DNA from: Aquilaria yunnanensis
Taxonomy: Eukaryota; Streptophyta; Magnoliopsida; Malvales; Thymelaeaceae
NCBI GenBank assembly: GCA_039654915.1
Contig: CM077594.1
Coordinates: forward strand, 21,389,001 to 21,453,000
Direction of reading: 5' to 3'
DNA: 64,000 nucleotides
Each line of letters opens with the position of its first letter. The first letter of the stretch is position 1. The notes beneath the pieces are model-generated. The model saw only the letters and a list, made by a program, of their open reading frames with translations. It made no database searches and was not told the DNA's origin. The translations under genes and the position numbers were made by a program. Shown piece by piece: positions 1 through 11,576 of the stretch.

Positions 1-2838
1 CAGTAAATATGCAGTAGAAGAGTCATGCATTTTAATTCATTTAAAAAAGACTTTTATTAAAAGATACTCCCACTATTTTACTCAAAATAATAACCCCCGA
101 TATTACTTCGGAACACCTTGATGCTAACGTATTCTAGTGGGCCAAGATCCATATTTCGCCACAACCTGAGTCAGCTTTGGCTTTTCTCTTAAATTATAGT
201 TATTTAGGTAGGCAACTCCTTGTCAATTGCATTTTATGCAACTCTTGGGTAGTTGGGTGAACAACACTTGTCCAAGCTTATCTCATGAACTTAAGCCCAA
301 CCCTATGCCTCTAAGTCCCCAATCCTATTAAGATGACTTAGTTAAGTCGGACCCAAAGTTAGTAATTTGGACATCACTAGTATCCCATCATGCCTTACCA
401 AGATGAACATAGGTACTTTGCTTTGGCAAACCCACCCAATGTTGATCAAAGTCTTGACGAGTGCCAACATTTGGAAAGTATCACATTTAATGAATTAATA
501 TTTTATTTGAGAGATTTTTCCTTTTGATCTCATCAATTATTATCTCCAGTTGTCTTATATATGCATCACATACAAATATATAACATGCATCTCATGCTAA
601 CAACAAAGTAAACATGACATGGTTATTGTCCAAACTATGCAATATTCTCAAGCCAATGAGAATAACATAAAAGCCTAAAAAAAGAAAAGGGTCTTCACAA
701 GCTCTTTCTCCTCCTTGGACACACCACATTGGATGATCCCATAATGTACAATTACATCAATAATAAAAACCTCGAGTTACATTCAATGGGAGTAAGGTGA
801 GAAAAGAATGTACAATGAGAATAACAAGAATATGGCACGATTCACAGGCCCTATTTACAAGTACAACCAACAAGGGCTATAACCACGCACCATGCTTCAA
901 ACACCAATCAGCATATCACATCAAATCTCATTCAACAAAATAGCATGTCAATTAACGCGCATTGATTAACTAGTTTTTATTAATGTGGCGCTTTACATAT
1001 GACGGTCCTGCTAACCAATCAATGGCTGGTTGCAAAAATTGTCTTACAATTATGTTACCTGAGAACTTTTATTTCGATCAACTAAGCAACTGAGAGCACC
1101 TCCATTCGACCTACCAAAAGTGCTCTACTCTCGATGTCCAAACAACCCTAATCCGATCCATGCTAGGGTTTTGCAACTATTGTAAAAATCCTAATCCGTG
1201 TGGGTATCTCATACTGATCAATCTAGGGTTAATCTTGTTAACCAGTTTGTGTTGTTTCTTCATATATCTCGTATATACATTATGAGTTTCGGTTTCATGC
1301 ATCATGAATCAATCTAATTAATGATCAAAACATTAGAACACACAACATGTCATGCAATTTGACATTCAATCCTGATTTAAGGTTTCACAAGTAGCTCTAA
1401 CATCACTGTAGGGTTTTGAGAACCAAGCAAGTGTAGTGGAATGTAACTGAAACTCTTGAGGATCCAAATAAAATGGGGCAAATTGGGTGCTCCAAATTTT
1501 ATAACTAGCTTTGTTGAGATCTTTTACCTAACTGTTGAGTCAAATCACAAGACATGAACAATTGATATGTTCAAGCTCTCTACGGTATCCACACGAGCTT
1601 TTCAGGATCACCACACCTCCACCACGTCCCGGTAGATGCATTCCTCTCGCACTCGCAATGCTAGCTTGCGTCCTCCAAAGAATGCCAAGAGAAGAGTACT
1701 GCTGAAACTTTTAGAACTCTTTTGATTTTGTCCTTCAGGAAGCTAGGGCAAGAGCTACAAATTTCTCACTATATGATGTACTTATAGTGAGACATAAATC
1801 CCAAGCCTAACCGGTTTCAAAGCCCTAATCCAATTAGGCTTTAATTTCAAGCCTAATAATGGCTCAACCTTTGAGCCAATCATTAATACGAAATTATCAT
1901 GAAACCAAGACCAAACAATTCGGCCCATACACTTAAATAATCTAATTGGCTCTATGTGTGCAACCCAATATGCTCCTACCACATTGGCAATAATCATAAA
2001 TCATATTTATGATCATAAATAATTAGCGGTTTCTAGCAACACATCGATGTTGCCCAAGTGACAAGATTGTCAGTGATTCAACTAAACCTTTATAATCATT
2101 ATCCGTATATGACATTGTCCCTTTATCCAAGATATCAAGACTAAGCATGAGACATGGAATGTGTCACTCACATATAGCCCAATCTATGGTTTCTTGATTA
2201 CCAAATAGACTAACTTAAACTGATGACATTGATATCGTATATCAACTCATTCACGCATGGCCATACATTTTCTTATTCTCACTCTATCAAGGGGCCTGAA
2301 GATATCACTCCCATTACATAGGAGGGACAAATCTCATCTTGATCATACAAAACCCTCCACATGATATGTGACATACCCAATGACCTCCTTCAGGTTCACT
2401 CAGTCATAAGCAACAAAGGAAATGATCAAAGTATGAGACTTACATGTAGGGAACCTTGAGGACCTTAGGTCAAAGGACTACATATACATAATCACTACGA
2501 GAATCACTTATGACACCCTTATAATGATCCATGTAGCATTCTCATGGTGGGCTGGTCCAGTACACAAGTTCTCTAACTTGTACCCATATGTAAACTATAT
2601 ATCTTATATTAGTCTCCACTTATACTAGTCTTTACTTATTATTGTAATCCGTTCCACGATAATACTAGACCAAGGACATTTAAGAATATTATTATTCTAG
2701 GATTATAATTATGTTTCTTATATTACGCAGAAACAAAACAACAAATATAATTGCTAGATTAACGCCTCAATAAACTATCATGCCTCAATGTCCAAAATAC
2801 AATTATATCATGCTTGGCTTTTGGGCACAACACTAACA
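1..2838 (-). mobile_element. LTR-retrotransposon-derived sequence, mostly a long LTR (minus orientation), cut by the window edge
   Basis: Read on the minus strand, this block starts TGTTAGTGTTGTGCCC at 2838, a typical LTR 5' end. It abuts an older LTR fragment (2839-3265) at the point where that fragment stops matching its other copies, so it looks inserted there. No gag or pol motif is visible and the other end lies outside the window, so lineage and target duplication cannot be checked. A run of about 70 codons on the minus strand near 1782-1997 has no recognisable domain and is probably chance. The LTR reading is inference from the terminus and the junction. Confidence 0.45.
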
Positions 2839-3265
2839 TAATATACCTACTCATAAGCATAGCCCAGTAACCCTAGACGGTTGCTAGCTCTACAGATATA
2901 AAGTCTACACAATAAAGACTAATGGAAGTGAGAATCAGCAATTCTCAGTAAAGGATCCTTCAACCTGTAAGAAAAACATTAAAGACATGTAGACATATAT
3001 AATAAGCTACCTACTATGAGTTCAAAACAGTGTGAGACTAAAGCTATATGCATGGCTTTCTAGTCCCTTAAGACTTGTCTTCTATCTAGTCCTCTCATGG
3101 GCATCAACCTATGCCTAGCGAGTTTTGCCTTCTAACTTGCTCTTAGCAAGGCTTAGGTTGCCAACCAAGTGAGCTTAGCTCATCATTGAACCTTTCATTG
3201 AGTGTATAGGTGAACATAGTGGATGCACCTTGCTTGAGTTTCAATGAACTCACTATGTGTAGGGA
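2839..3265 (-). mobile_element. LTR fragment A (same family as 4935-6172 and 19660-22570)
   Basis: The segment matches the block at about 20230-20730 in the same orientation and the block at about 5130-5570 in the opposite one. Shared landmarks are a GGATCCTTCAAC stretch, GTGTGAG, and TAGTCCCTTAAGACTTGTC. On the minus strand it has the layout of the middle of a long chromovirus LTR (an ACTGAGAAT-type motif followed by a purine/T-rich stretch). It is cut at 2838 by the neighbouring insertion and at 3265 by unrelated sequence. Homology is by visual alignment and identity is only moderate. Confidence 0.6.
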
Positions 3266-3703
3266 TGGAAAAATTTGACCTAACCAACCCAAACCGAAGC
3301 TCGATCTAATCCGATTTAACCAAAAAAGTTAACAACTTGAACCCGAACCCAATTGAAATGAAACTCAAGAAAACTTGAACCCGAGCCCGACCTGACCCGT
3401 TCTCAAAATGACTTGATGACTAAACCAGATAAAACCCAATTTTAACTTAAATCAACATAAAATAAATGGTCAGCAAAGACTTTAGAAAATTTATGATTTA
3501 ATATATATGAATAAGTTTCTGCTATTTTGTCAATCTTTTTTGTATTGTAGAGCAAACGAGTGAGAGCAATGAAAAATGAATAGTGAAACAGCGATAGAGA
3601 GATAAGAATAATTAGGTTTTAGAAATTATAGTACTCTTCCATTCCATATTCTTTGAAATATTTGAATTTTTTTGAATAGTTTGAATTGAATTTATTCATA
3701 TTA
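3266..3703. other. gene-free stretch, possible hAT-like remnant
   Basis: This stretch begins TAGGGATGG and continues with a run rich in AACCCGAACCC-type words, the composition often seen in small plant hAT-derived elements. No matching inverted end is visible and there is no coding signal. Nothing more can be supported. Confidence 0.25.
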
Positions 3704-3866
3704 CTCCTCCTGTCTCAAATTCTTTGAATCATTCATATTTTAACAATTAATCTATGATTTTTTATTTTCAACATTTCAATATATAAATAAAAAAATTTAT
3801 ACATAAATGATAAATCAAGACTTATAGTTTTTAAATATATTAATTTTAATTTTTAATATATTTTTT
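3704..3866. mobile_element. truncated Stowaway-type MITE
   Basis: After a TA dinucleotide the sequence reads CTCCTCCTGTCTCAAATTC and then follows the complete copy at 26063-26298 for about 150 bp (AATTCTTTG, a T/A-rich interior, AAATCAAGACTTATAGTTTTT). The right end is missing where the Mutator-like element at 3867 begins. Stowaway MITEs are non-autonomous mariner relatives flanked by TA. Confidence 0.65.
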
Positions 3867-4911
3867 GGGTAAAATCCACCGGCGGTACCTTACCTTATTT
3901 TTTTGTCCTAATTATGTACCTTACCTTCAAGTTGTCCTAGCAAGGTACCTTACCTTTTATCACATGTCCTATCTTAGTACTTTCCATTAATTTCGGAGTT
4001 ATACCTGACGAAAAATGCTGACATGGCATAAAAAACATTAAAATAAATAATAAAATAACACTTGTGGTCCTTATATTTTTGAAAAAAAATTACAAAAAAC
4101 CCCCAAAACTACTAAAATACTTTTAAATCCTGTTGTTCCCCTGTTGCCCTATTTTTCAGCATCGATCTCATTGAATCTAGACAAATCAGATCAAATTTGG
4201 CAGCGGTGCATCTCCCCTGGGCACAAGTCTATTAGTCCTCCCTAACTCGATTGAGGTTCGAGTGAACTCGGGATCATTGGATTTGCGAGCGGAAATCATC
4301 CTAGCCAGCAGCGATTGACTGAATCATCAACGATTATCTGAATCATTTGAACATCTGACAAATAGAACTCAGGTAAGGAGAAAAGTTGAAATTGTCGGTC
4401 TCCTATAGCGAGGCTTTAAGGAGACGATACCGAGGAGGGATTTGAGGAAGGAGAGGAAGACAGATTCGGAGAGGCGTCCGATTTATGGGGAGCTGACTTG
4501 ATCGATATGGAGGAAGAGCGAGTTGGTCTTGGGGACAAGAGAGTTGAAATGCCTGGAGAGGGAGCCGGTAGCTGATAAGAGTCTTGACGTCGGAGATTTG
4601 ATTAAATCGATACCAAAAAATGGGGTGGGGGGGAAGGCAGGGGGATATGGGGCAATGATATCTTCCTCTGATATTTTGGGGGTTTTTAAATTTTTTAAAA
4701 AATATAAGAACCACAAGTGTTATTTTATTATTTATTTTAATATTTTTTATGCCACACCAGCATTTTTCATCAGACATAACTCCGAAATTAACGGAAAGTA
4801 CTTAGATAGGACACACAATAAGAGGTAAGGTATCTTGCTATGACAACTTGAATGTAAGGTACCCAATTAGGACAAAAAAATAAGCTAAGTTTCCCCCAGT
4901 GGATTTACTCC
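3867..4911. mobile_element. Mutator-like element with ~240-bp terminal inverted repeats
   Basis: The left end (about 3867-4105) and the reverse complement of the right end (about 4685-4911) align almost throughout. Landmarks include TTTTTTTGTCCTAATT, a TTAATTTCGGAGTTAT block, and AATAATAAAATAACACTTGT. The ends read GGGTAAAATCCAC on the left and GTGGATTTACTCC on the right. The middle (about 4150-4680) is more GC-rich and purine-rich on the plus strand. It has open frames of 77-124 codons but no recognisable domain, and no transposase is visible. Long inverted ends with an unrelated GC-richer core fit a non-autonomous Mutator-like element. The 9-bp target duplication is not clear. Confidence 0.75.
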
Positions 4912-4934
4912 TAGAAATTATAAGTCCAACCATG

Positions 4935-5399
4935 ACATTTGCTACTTCACTAGGATGAACCAAGTAGTGGTAGATAGGAATATGCCTTGGGTAAAGGTTT
5001 AGTCCACTTGTAGCCTAAGCAAGGTTACTTTAGGTGCAAATGAAAACCTAGTATACTCTTGGTAAGGTTTTAAAGATGGAAGCTTAGTACCTAAGTGGCC
5101 TAGGCAAGTCTGCAGACTTGAGGCTCTATGTGGAGGCTTAGTATACCTAATGAGTTCTTTGGAACTCAAGCGTGGTGCATTCATCATGTTCACCTGTACA
5201 ACAATCAAGGAATGATAAAATGTGAGATAAGCTCACTACATCAAGAAGCTAAGGCTTGATATGAGTGAGTTAAAGGCCATAACTCTCTAGACATGGAGTG
5301 ACACTCATGAGAGGACTAGGTAGATGAGAAGTCCCAGGGCAATATAACGCTATGCGCATAAGTTTAGTCTCGTACTATTTTGAGCTCACAGTAGATTGC

Positions 5400-5435
<36 letters not shown>

Positions 5436-6172
5436 TGTCCTCAGGGTTTTTCTTACAAGTTGAAGGATCTCTTACTGAGAATCATTGATTCTCACTCCCT
5501 TAGTAGTTGTTGTGCAGATTTGGGTTTGTGGAGTAAAAAACCATTAAAGGTTGCTAAGCTAAGCTCATAAGTAGGTATTATGTTTATTTGAATCTTTATG
5601 ATTCTAGTTTATCATTTACTTGTTGGTTAGGTTATCGTGCTAACTATAGCTTTGTATGGCCGACATTGGCTAGTATGGCACAAGAAAGGACTTTCGGAGT
5701 TTACCACTTATATGTTGAGCCAAGGTTGGAGCTTAGTTATTGATCTCAGTACATATAATTTTGGTGTATAGTTTTCATACACTAATTACCTCTAATGTTT
5801 ATGAATGAGTAGTAAACTCCAAAGTCACTCTTGGATGTAAGCATGGTCCTCTTTTTGTATGGATGCTTGCACATGGTTGATTATGTGTAGTCAAATTGGC
5901 ATTTATTTTGTATTCTTTGACTGCTCTAGAACTTGGATTTGTCTGAAAAACCCGATCAACATTTTATGGATTATGATTATGTGTTATGTTTTATAACTTG
6001 TTTTATTATTTAAGTCAAAGCATAACTCTTGTCTAGCTGCATGGTAGGTTAATGAACTGGAAGCATGAAGGTTTTAACTAGTGCACATATAATCAACTAG
6101 CTAATTGCAACTAGTATAGGTCACATTCCAATAAGATTCTTGGGTAGGGCCACAAGGGGCCGTGTCAAGAAC
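4935..6172 (+). mobile_element. LTR fragment B, plus orientation, 3' part of a long chromovirus-like LTR
   Basis: The sequence aligns with the reverse complement of the block running from about 20930 down to 19655. It ends in GGGGCCGTGTCA, resembling the GGGGCGTGACA ending of Tekay/Del-type LTRs. Its 5' part is lost next to the Mutator-like element ending at 4911. A (TA)n microsatellite lies at 5405-5432. Fragment A at 2839-3265 is an inverted copy of part of it. Tekay/Del placement is inference from LTR layout only. Confidence 0.6.
5405..5432. repeat. (TA)n microsatellite inside LTR B
   Basis: This is an uninterrupted alternating TA run of about 14 dinucleotides. The homologous position in the copy near 20417-20470 also holds TA repeats, so the microsatellite seed belongs to the LTR family. 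Confidence 0.9.
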
Positions 6173-6179
6173 CTTTTCC

Positions 6180-6463
6180 CTAAATAATAACCAGGATTAA
6201 GCACTTAAGCAAAAACATAATTAACTTGGGTTTTGATTTTGAAAACATGAATTTTTTTTTTTACTCCCAGGACTCATCTTGACCTTCCGAGATACAAAAT
6301 TACATTTTTGCATTAGGTAAAACTAGTGCCATAAATCAATCAGAACCCACTAAACTTAAATAACTTGTTTAATTTTGCTAATTCACCTTTAATTAAAGTA
6401 TTTAAGTTAGAGACTTACTAACTTACCTTGCTCACTAAGCTTTTTGCTAGGAGGGCTGTAACA
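6180..6463 (-). mobile_element. 5' fragment of an LTR (minus orientation) starting TGTTACAGCCC
   Basis: On the minus strand the fragment starts TGTTACAGCCCTCC at 6463, the classic start of chromovirus LTRs. It aligns in direct plus orientation with 22310-22567, the matching start region of the long LTR copy there. It therefore lies in inverted orientation directly against LTR fragment B. It also interrupts the truncated LTR end of the gypsy element that continues at 6464. Confidence 0.55.
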
Positions 6464-6499
6464 TGTTTGCTCTGGAATTTTAGTTGATTCTTGTTATCA
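6464..6499 (+). mobile_element. remnant 3' end of the 5' LTR of the gypsy element
   Basis: About 35 bases ending in TTCTTGTTATCA lie just before the primer-binding site. They resemble the end of the proposed 3' LTR at 16395-16426 (ATTCTTACTTGGATTC, then ATCA). The rest of this LTR has been lost or displaced by the LTR fragment ending at 6463. Confidence 0.45.
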
Positions 6500-6505
6500 T
6501 TATAA

Positions 6506-6517
6506 TGGTATCAAAGC
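6506..6517 (+). promoter_or_regulatory. retrotransposon primer-binding site (initiator Met tRNA)
   Basis: TGGTATCAAAGC differs by one base from TGGTATCAGAGC, the complement of the 3' end of plant initiator Met tRNA that primes reverse transcription in many plant LTR elements. It lies 6 bp after the presumed LTR end (ATCA). Confidence 0.75.
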
Positions 6518-6553
6518 TTTGATCATGGCTTGCATAGCAGACAAAACACGAAA

Positions 6554-9223
6554 TTAGGAGTTGTGCAAGAATCTTAAGGATTTCTTGGTTTGAAACTTGA
6601 TGGAAGAAGTGGGGAGGCAGGAACAAGTGGTTGCCCACTTGTAAAAGAAGCAAGAGGAAATTATTTCAAAGCAAGAAAAGTAATTAGTACCTTGCAAGAG
6701 ATCATCGCCAGCATTCAGAAAGGTCAGGATAGCCAGCCTCATGATTAAAAGGCAAGCTCAGCCATTCTAGTCCAATAGGAGGTTTTGGCAAGGCTCAAAT
6801 TGGACAGATTATATTTTTACATTTCTGTAAATGGGATATGGGAAAGCACAGTTTCCGTTCCATGAACTAGATCTTTGATATTGATGAAGTTAGTGAGGAG
6901 AGGAAAGTTTAGATCGCATTAATCCACCTCGAAGGCCCAACATTATAGTGGCATAAAAGGTTGAATGGGGTATCAACATAAAACTTATGTGACCTTTATA
7001 CTCCTCTGATATATCAAAGGTTTTCTAAAGGATGTACAGGAAGGGGAAGTAACAACAAAAATAGGATATGGGAAGAAAAAGGATAGGGCTTTGGGAAGGA
7101 GATTGAGGTGTAACATTGAGTAGTCTGGTCCTACAGGGGTTTCAGTTGTAGATGGAAACTCATTGACAGTGGCCAATGTATGTAGAAGATTAAAATGGAA
7201 GCTATATGAGGCAAAGTTTGAGGTAGATGTGTTATTGTTGCCTTTAAGAGATTATGAGATGGTGTTGGGCATTCAATGGTTAAAGAACCTTGGTAACATT
7301 AATTGGAACTTTAAAAAGCTTATTCTATCTTTTAAGTACAAAAGGCATTAGATGACATTGAGGGGGACTTTGAAGGACATTATAATGGCCACCTATGATA
7401 AGTCCACAAATAAGTTTATCAACAAGAAGATGCATGCAATGGAAGGGCAAGCATTTGATATTTAATTGTTACGGTTTCCACCTACTAAAGTATGTTGTCA
7501 GGGGGTAGTGGTTAAGGTTGGTGACTAGACATTGACCACATTACTAGAGTATTATCAGTCTTTATTTTAAGAGGTTATAGCCCTACCACCTACTATGAGT
7601 CATGACCATCACATCCTATTGGTACTAGAGCATCCCTAGTAAACCTTCAACTTTATGGGTATTTTTCCATATAAAAATATGCCATTGAAAAGTTTAGAAA
7701 AAAAGATGCTTTAGTTTTGGATTATAAGGCCTAGCTATAGCCTTATTTTAGCCCGTGTCCTAGTTAAGAAGAAGAGTAACACTTTAAGGTATTATATAAA
7801 CTATCGAGACCTGAATAAGATCATTATCAAAGATAAGTGTCCTGTATCAGTTATTAAGGAGCTGTTGGATGGGTTACATTATGCAAAATGTTTTATTATG
7901 TTGGATTTTGAGAAAAGAATATCATAAGATATATATGTATGAGACTGACACGCCCAAAGCAACATTTAAGACATATCATGGCCCTTATAAGTTTTTGGTC
8001 ATGCCTTTTGGCCTGACCAATGCCCCTTCCACCTTTTAGACATTTGTACTTGTCTTTCTCAATGACATACTCATATATAGTTCTTCATGGAATCATCTTT
8101 TGCAGCATCTTGGATGTGTGTTTAACATGTTACAGCAACATTCCCTCCTTGTTAAGAAGAGCAAAATGTAGCTTTGTGATCACTAGGTTGAGTATCTTGG
8201 TCACATTATCAATAAGAAGAAAGTAGCAATAGATCTTGCCAAGATAGTTGCTATGTTTGAATGGTCGAAGCCTGCCACAGCTACGTAGCTAAAAGGGTTT
8301 TTGGGGTTGACAGATTATTACAGGTTGGCTCATTAGGCATTATGGCTTCTTCAATAAACCTCTAACCCAATTACTTAAGAAGAATAAGTTTACATGGACT
8401 AATGAAGCTCGGGCACCATTTTAGCAACCTAAAGTAGTCATGAACATAACTCTTATTGTGGCACTTCCTAACTTTAATAAACCCTTAATTCTGGAGACTA
8501 AAGCTTTTAATGAGGGTGTAGAGGCTCTATTATAGCTAGGAGGTCACTCAATAACATCCATCAGCCAGTTATTATTTGTAAGTACATGGGACTTTTCTCC
8601 TTATGAAAAAGACTTTTTAACCATCATTTTTGCAGCAAAAAAGTGGAGGTCATATTTTCTTGGATGCCATTTCATTACCAAGAAAGATCATTGCAGTCTA
8701 AAATATCTTGGAGCAAAAGATACTAACACTACTCTAGTAGTGTTTCATTATCAAGTTATTGCCATCTAACACATCGTAGCAAATGCATTATTGAGGATGA
8801 ATAGTGCTAACATGACTATAATGGCCATGACCACCTCTATGACCCCTCTTCTATTGAAGATCAGAGAGAGTTATAACAAGGATGATAAGGTATAGAGGAT
8901 CATACAAGACCTCCATCAAGACCTAACCAGCCATCCATATTACTCACTTGATTAACAAAGGGCAAAAGGGAAGGGAAAAGTAGTAGTTGGGACAAATGAA
9001 CCCTTGTATACCAAAATTATTGACTTCGTACACTCAGGAATGGTAAGGGGCATTCAGGGCTACAAGTTACTAAGAAGAAGATATAGCAATTCTATTATTG
9101 GAGAGGTACGATAAAGGATGTTAAGAACTTGATACAATGTTGTGACATTTGCCAAAGATTCAAGCATGAAATAGTGGCTTTTCTTGGGTTGTTACAACCT
9201 TTACCTTTTCTTAAGTTGACATG
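6554..9223 (+). pseudogene. Ty3/gypsy gag-pol remnant, first part (gag, protease, reverse transcriptase, RNase H, integrase zinc finger)
   Basis: This is a decayed polyprotein. A gag-like stretch near 6866-6960 reads FDIDEVSEERKV...IHLEGPTL in a frame with stops. A protease/RT linker at 7163-7351 contains FEVDVLLLPLRDYEMVLGIQW. The reverse transcriptase motif [13 protein letters not shown] lies near 8000-8038 with the following Gln replaced by a stop, then LNDILIYS near 8060-8085 in place of the usual D-D-I-L-I-Y-S box. An RNase H region follows, and the integrase zinc-finger end (NLIQCCDICQRFKH) is near 9125-9170. Stops and frame changes are frequent, so no protein can be made. The frame resumes at 15212 after the copia insertion. 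Domain order places it in Ty3/gypsy; the chromovirus assignment is likely but not proven. Confidence 0.85.
9219..9223. repeat. target-site duplication ACATG, left copy
   Basis: ACATG precedes the TGTTGGCCC end of the copia element and is repeated at 15207-15211 after its terminal CCAACA. Removing the insert and one copy restores the integrase frame (LKL-TWQHITMDF). Confidence 0.93.
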
Positions 9224-11559
9224 TGTTGGCCCAACAACAACCAAGAGGGAGGTGAATTGGTTGCTTTAAAAAATTTTGAAAAAAAATCAAATTTTACAAC
9301 CAAATTCATTTAACGAAAGATCAAGAACAAACAAAGAAAGTATGAGCAAAATATAAAGAGAGATAAGGGATGGGTGCACTGGGATTTATAGAGGTTCACT
9401 CTTCAAGTTTCCCAACTTGAAAGTTCTTTCACTCTTTTGATCAAGATTGCAATGGTGTTTTCTTCAAGATTCATACCCAACCAATCTCTAGTTTTTTCCA
9501 AGACAAACTAGAAACCACTTTCTAATTTTCTTCAAGGCTCACTAAAAACCATTCCATACTCAAGAGATTCTAAGACTTGAAGTGTTTACAAGATCACAAG
9601 CTCACACAATATCACTCTTGCTAGATATACAAGTGAAAGTACAAGAACGCTAATGATTTTCTCAATGTAAGCTCTTTCTCTTGGATTTAATGTTGAATTA
9701 TAACTTTTAATGACCAAGGGTTGTTTCTAAGGTGTTTTTTTTATGTATTTATACTCCTTTGGGGGACCAAAAAGATGCTGAAGAGCCATTAAGAATGTTA
9801 GAAAAGTCTCCAAGAAAGTATGTGACTATTGCAGTCAAATTTAACAGGAAAAATACCTCTGTTGCCTGGTTTCACTTGGATGAAAAAATTTCACTCAATT
9901 GAAATTTTGGCCTTATAAAATCACCCAAGGTTTGATCTCCAATAGTTAGACTACTAATCAATGAAGTGTCAACACCTAACCCACGTGGTAATTTGATGAG
10001 GCACAATTTCAAAATAAATTTTCAAATTTTTTTTTGATAAACAACACCAATCATCCTTAAACTAAGACATATGTTTCAATTCATCCAGGAACTACAAAAG
10101 GTTGCACCATTTATCCTTTAACTATGAAAGTGCTACATTAATCGTCTTGCCGTTAACTATAACCATTAAAATGGATGGAAAAAAATGAAAAAAAAACTTG
10201 TTTTAACCCCTGAAAACCTTGCATTGGCCATAAAAACCTCAAAACTTTTACATCTTAGAACAAAACCACCTTCTCCTAACTGCACTCCTTCGTCAATGAT
10301 TGCCACCATTCTTTGCTTTGCACATTCGGTTCTCGCGTCCTCTGTCATTGATTCCAAACCAACCTCCTCATTTGCGAGCCCACTTCCCTTCTTTTCTAGC
10401 CAGATTGTCTATGGTCATCTTCCTCTAGTGGTGCATTATTTTCACCCTCTAACGGTGCATGATCATTTTCATCCAGTGGAGCATGATTTTTAATCATCAT
10501 CTTCATCAGGCAGTGCACAATTGAAGAGAAATGATGATGTTTAAGCATGATTGAAAAAGGAGAAGAAGGATGTCTAGGCACAGATGGGATCAAAGGAAAA
10601 TGACAATAGAGGACAGTGATGGCCAAGATTAGAGCATAAAGGGAGAGCACTACAGAAAAGGACACTTATTCGACGTGAAAGCATAACTAGACAGTGACAA
10701 AAAATGATAAAGGATGACAATTGATGAGGAAAAAGGTTGCATTCTAGTCTTAAGGGTCTCAGTCTTGTGTTCCCCTTTCCCCATCGATTAATCATCAATA
10801 GTGGTCATGAAGTGGGATGTCAGTGACAGGAAGGGGGACTTGACAATGAAAGATCAGCACCGAGCATAGTAGAGGTGAAGGTCATGATGGGTGAGGAAGC
10901 AAGTGTAAAGGTCATGATGGGATAGTGGTTTTATGGTAAAATATAAAAGTTTTGAGGTTTCTATGACAAATGAAAAGGTTTTTATAGGTTAGAACTAGTT
11001 GTTACATTTTTTTTATCCATTTTAATGGTGCAGTTAACAGCAGGACAATTAGTGTAACATTTTCATAGTTAAAAGATAAATGGTGTAACATTTTGTAATT
11101 CTAGGATGAATTCAAAACATCGGTCATAGTTTAAGGATGATGGGTGTTGTTTAACCTTATTTTTTTCATCCAGAGATCCACGTGCAAGCCTAAACTAAAG
11201 CTTTCACCTTGTTGAAAAAGTTCCACTCGAGTCTTTTTCTTATCCAAAACCAAAATAGTCTTAGGTTTGAAAAATTACTCCAGTTTTAACAAGTTAAAAG
11301 TTTTGACCATATTAAAATTGCACATCTAGGATTTTTAACCTCCAAACTTCCAAAATTCAATGATTATGACACCAAAAAGGTTTTTTTATTTCACAAGCAA
11401 GGCTTAAAACACTTCAAATTACTTAAGGAACAATAAACATCATCCAAAAGACATGTAAATTTGTCTAATTACCTTGCACACTAAATAAACACATTAGTCA
11501 TTCATGAAAGTTTTGTTATCATCAAAATTTTAAGTTAATTGATCGGAACAAATTCAACA
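9224..11559 (-). repeat. 3' LTR of the SIRE-type element, interrupted by a Mutator-like element
   Basis: The sequence is collinear with the LTR at 13963-15206, starting at TGTTGGCCCAA (CGTTAGCCCAA in the other copy) and ending at AACAAATTCAACA. Without the insert at 10036-11156 its length is about 1.2 kb, matching the 1,244-bp partner. The two LTRs differ by many substitutions and small indels, so the insertion is old. Confidence 0.88.
10036..11156. mobile_element. Mutator-like element with ~150-bp inverted ends inside an LTR
   Basis: The left end begins near TAAACAACACC and the right end finishes GGTGTTGTTTAACC. About 150 bp from each side align as inverted repeats; shared blocks are CATCCTTAAACTA, CATTTATCCTTTAACTATGAAA and ACCATTAAAATGGAT. 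The insert splits the LTR between a T-run and CATCCAGAGATCC, and the sister LTR (near 14790) lacks it, an empty-site proof. The target duplication falls in poly-T and cannot be resolved. The 0.85-kb core has scattered open frames of 62-102 codons on both strands but no recognisable domain. It carries GTGCA/GCATGAT-type short repeats near 10430-10520. Confidence 0.85.
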
Positions 11560-11576
11560 ATCTCCCCCCTTTTTAT
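11560..11576 (-). promoter_or_regulatory. polypurine tract of the SIRE-type element
   Basis: On the minus strand a run of A then GGGGGGAGAT directly precedes the LTR start TGTTGAATTTG. Such a tract primes plus-strand DNA synthesis in LTR retrotransposons. Its position next to the 3' LTR fixes the element's orientation as minus. Confidence 0.85.

Noticed and set aside
6506..6517. tRNA gene because of tRNA-like sequence
   Set aside because: Only the 12-base complement of a tRNA 3' end is present, in the position of a retrotransposon primer site; no tRNA fold is around it.
10185..10798. Overlapping frames of 63-102 codons
   Set aside because: They overlap on both strands in the core of a Mutator-like element, with no known domain.
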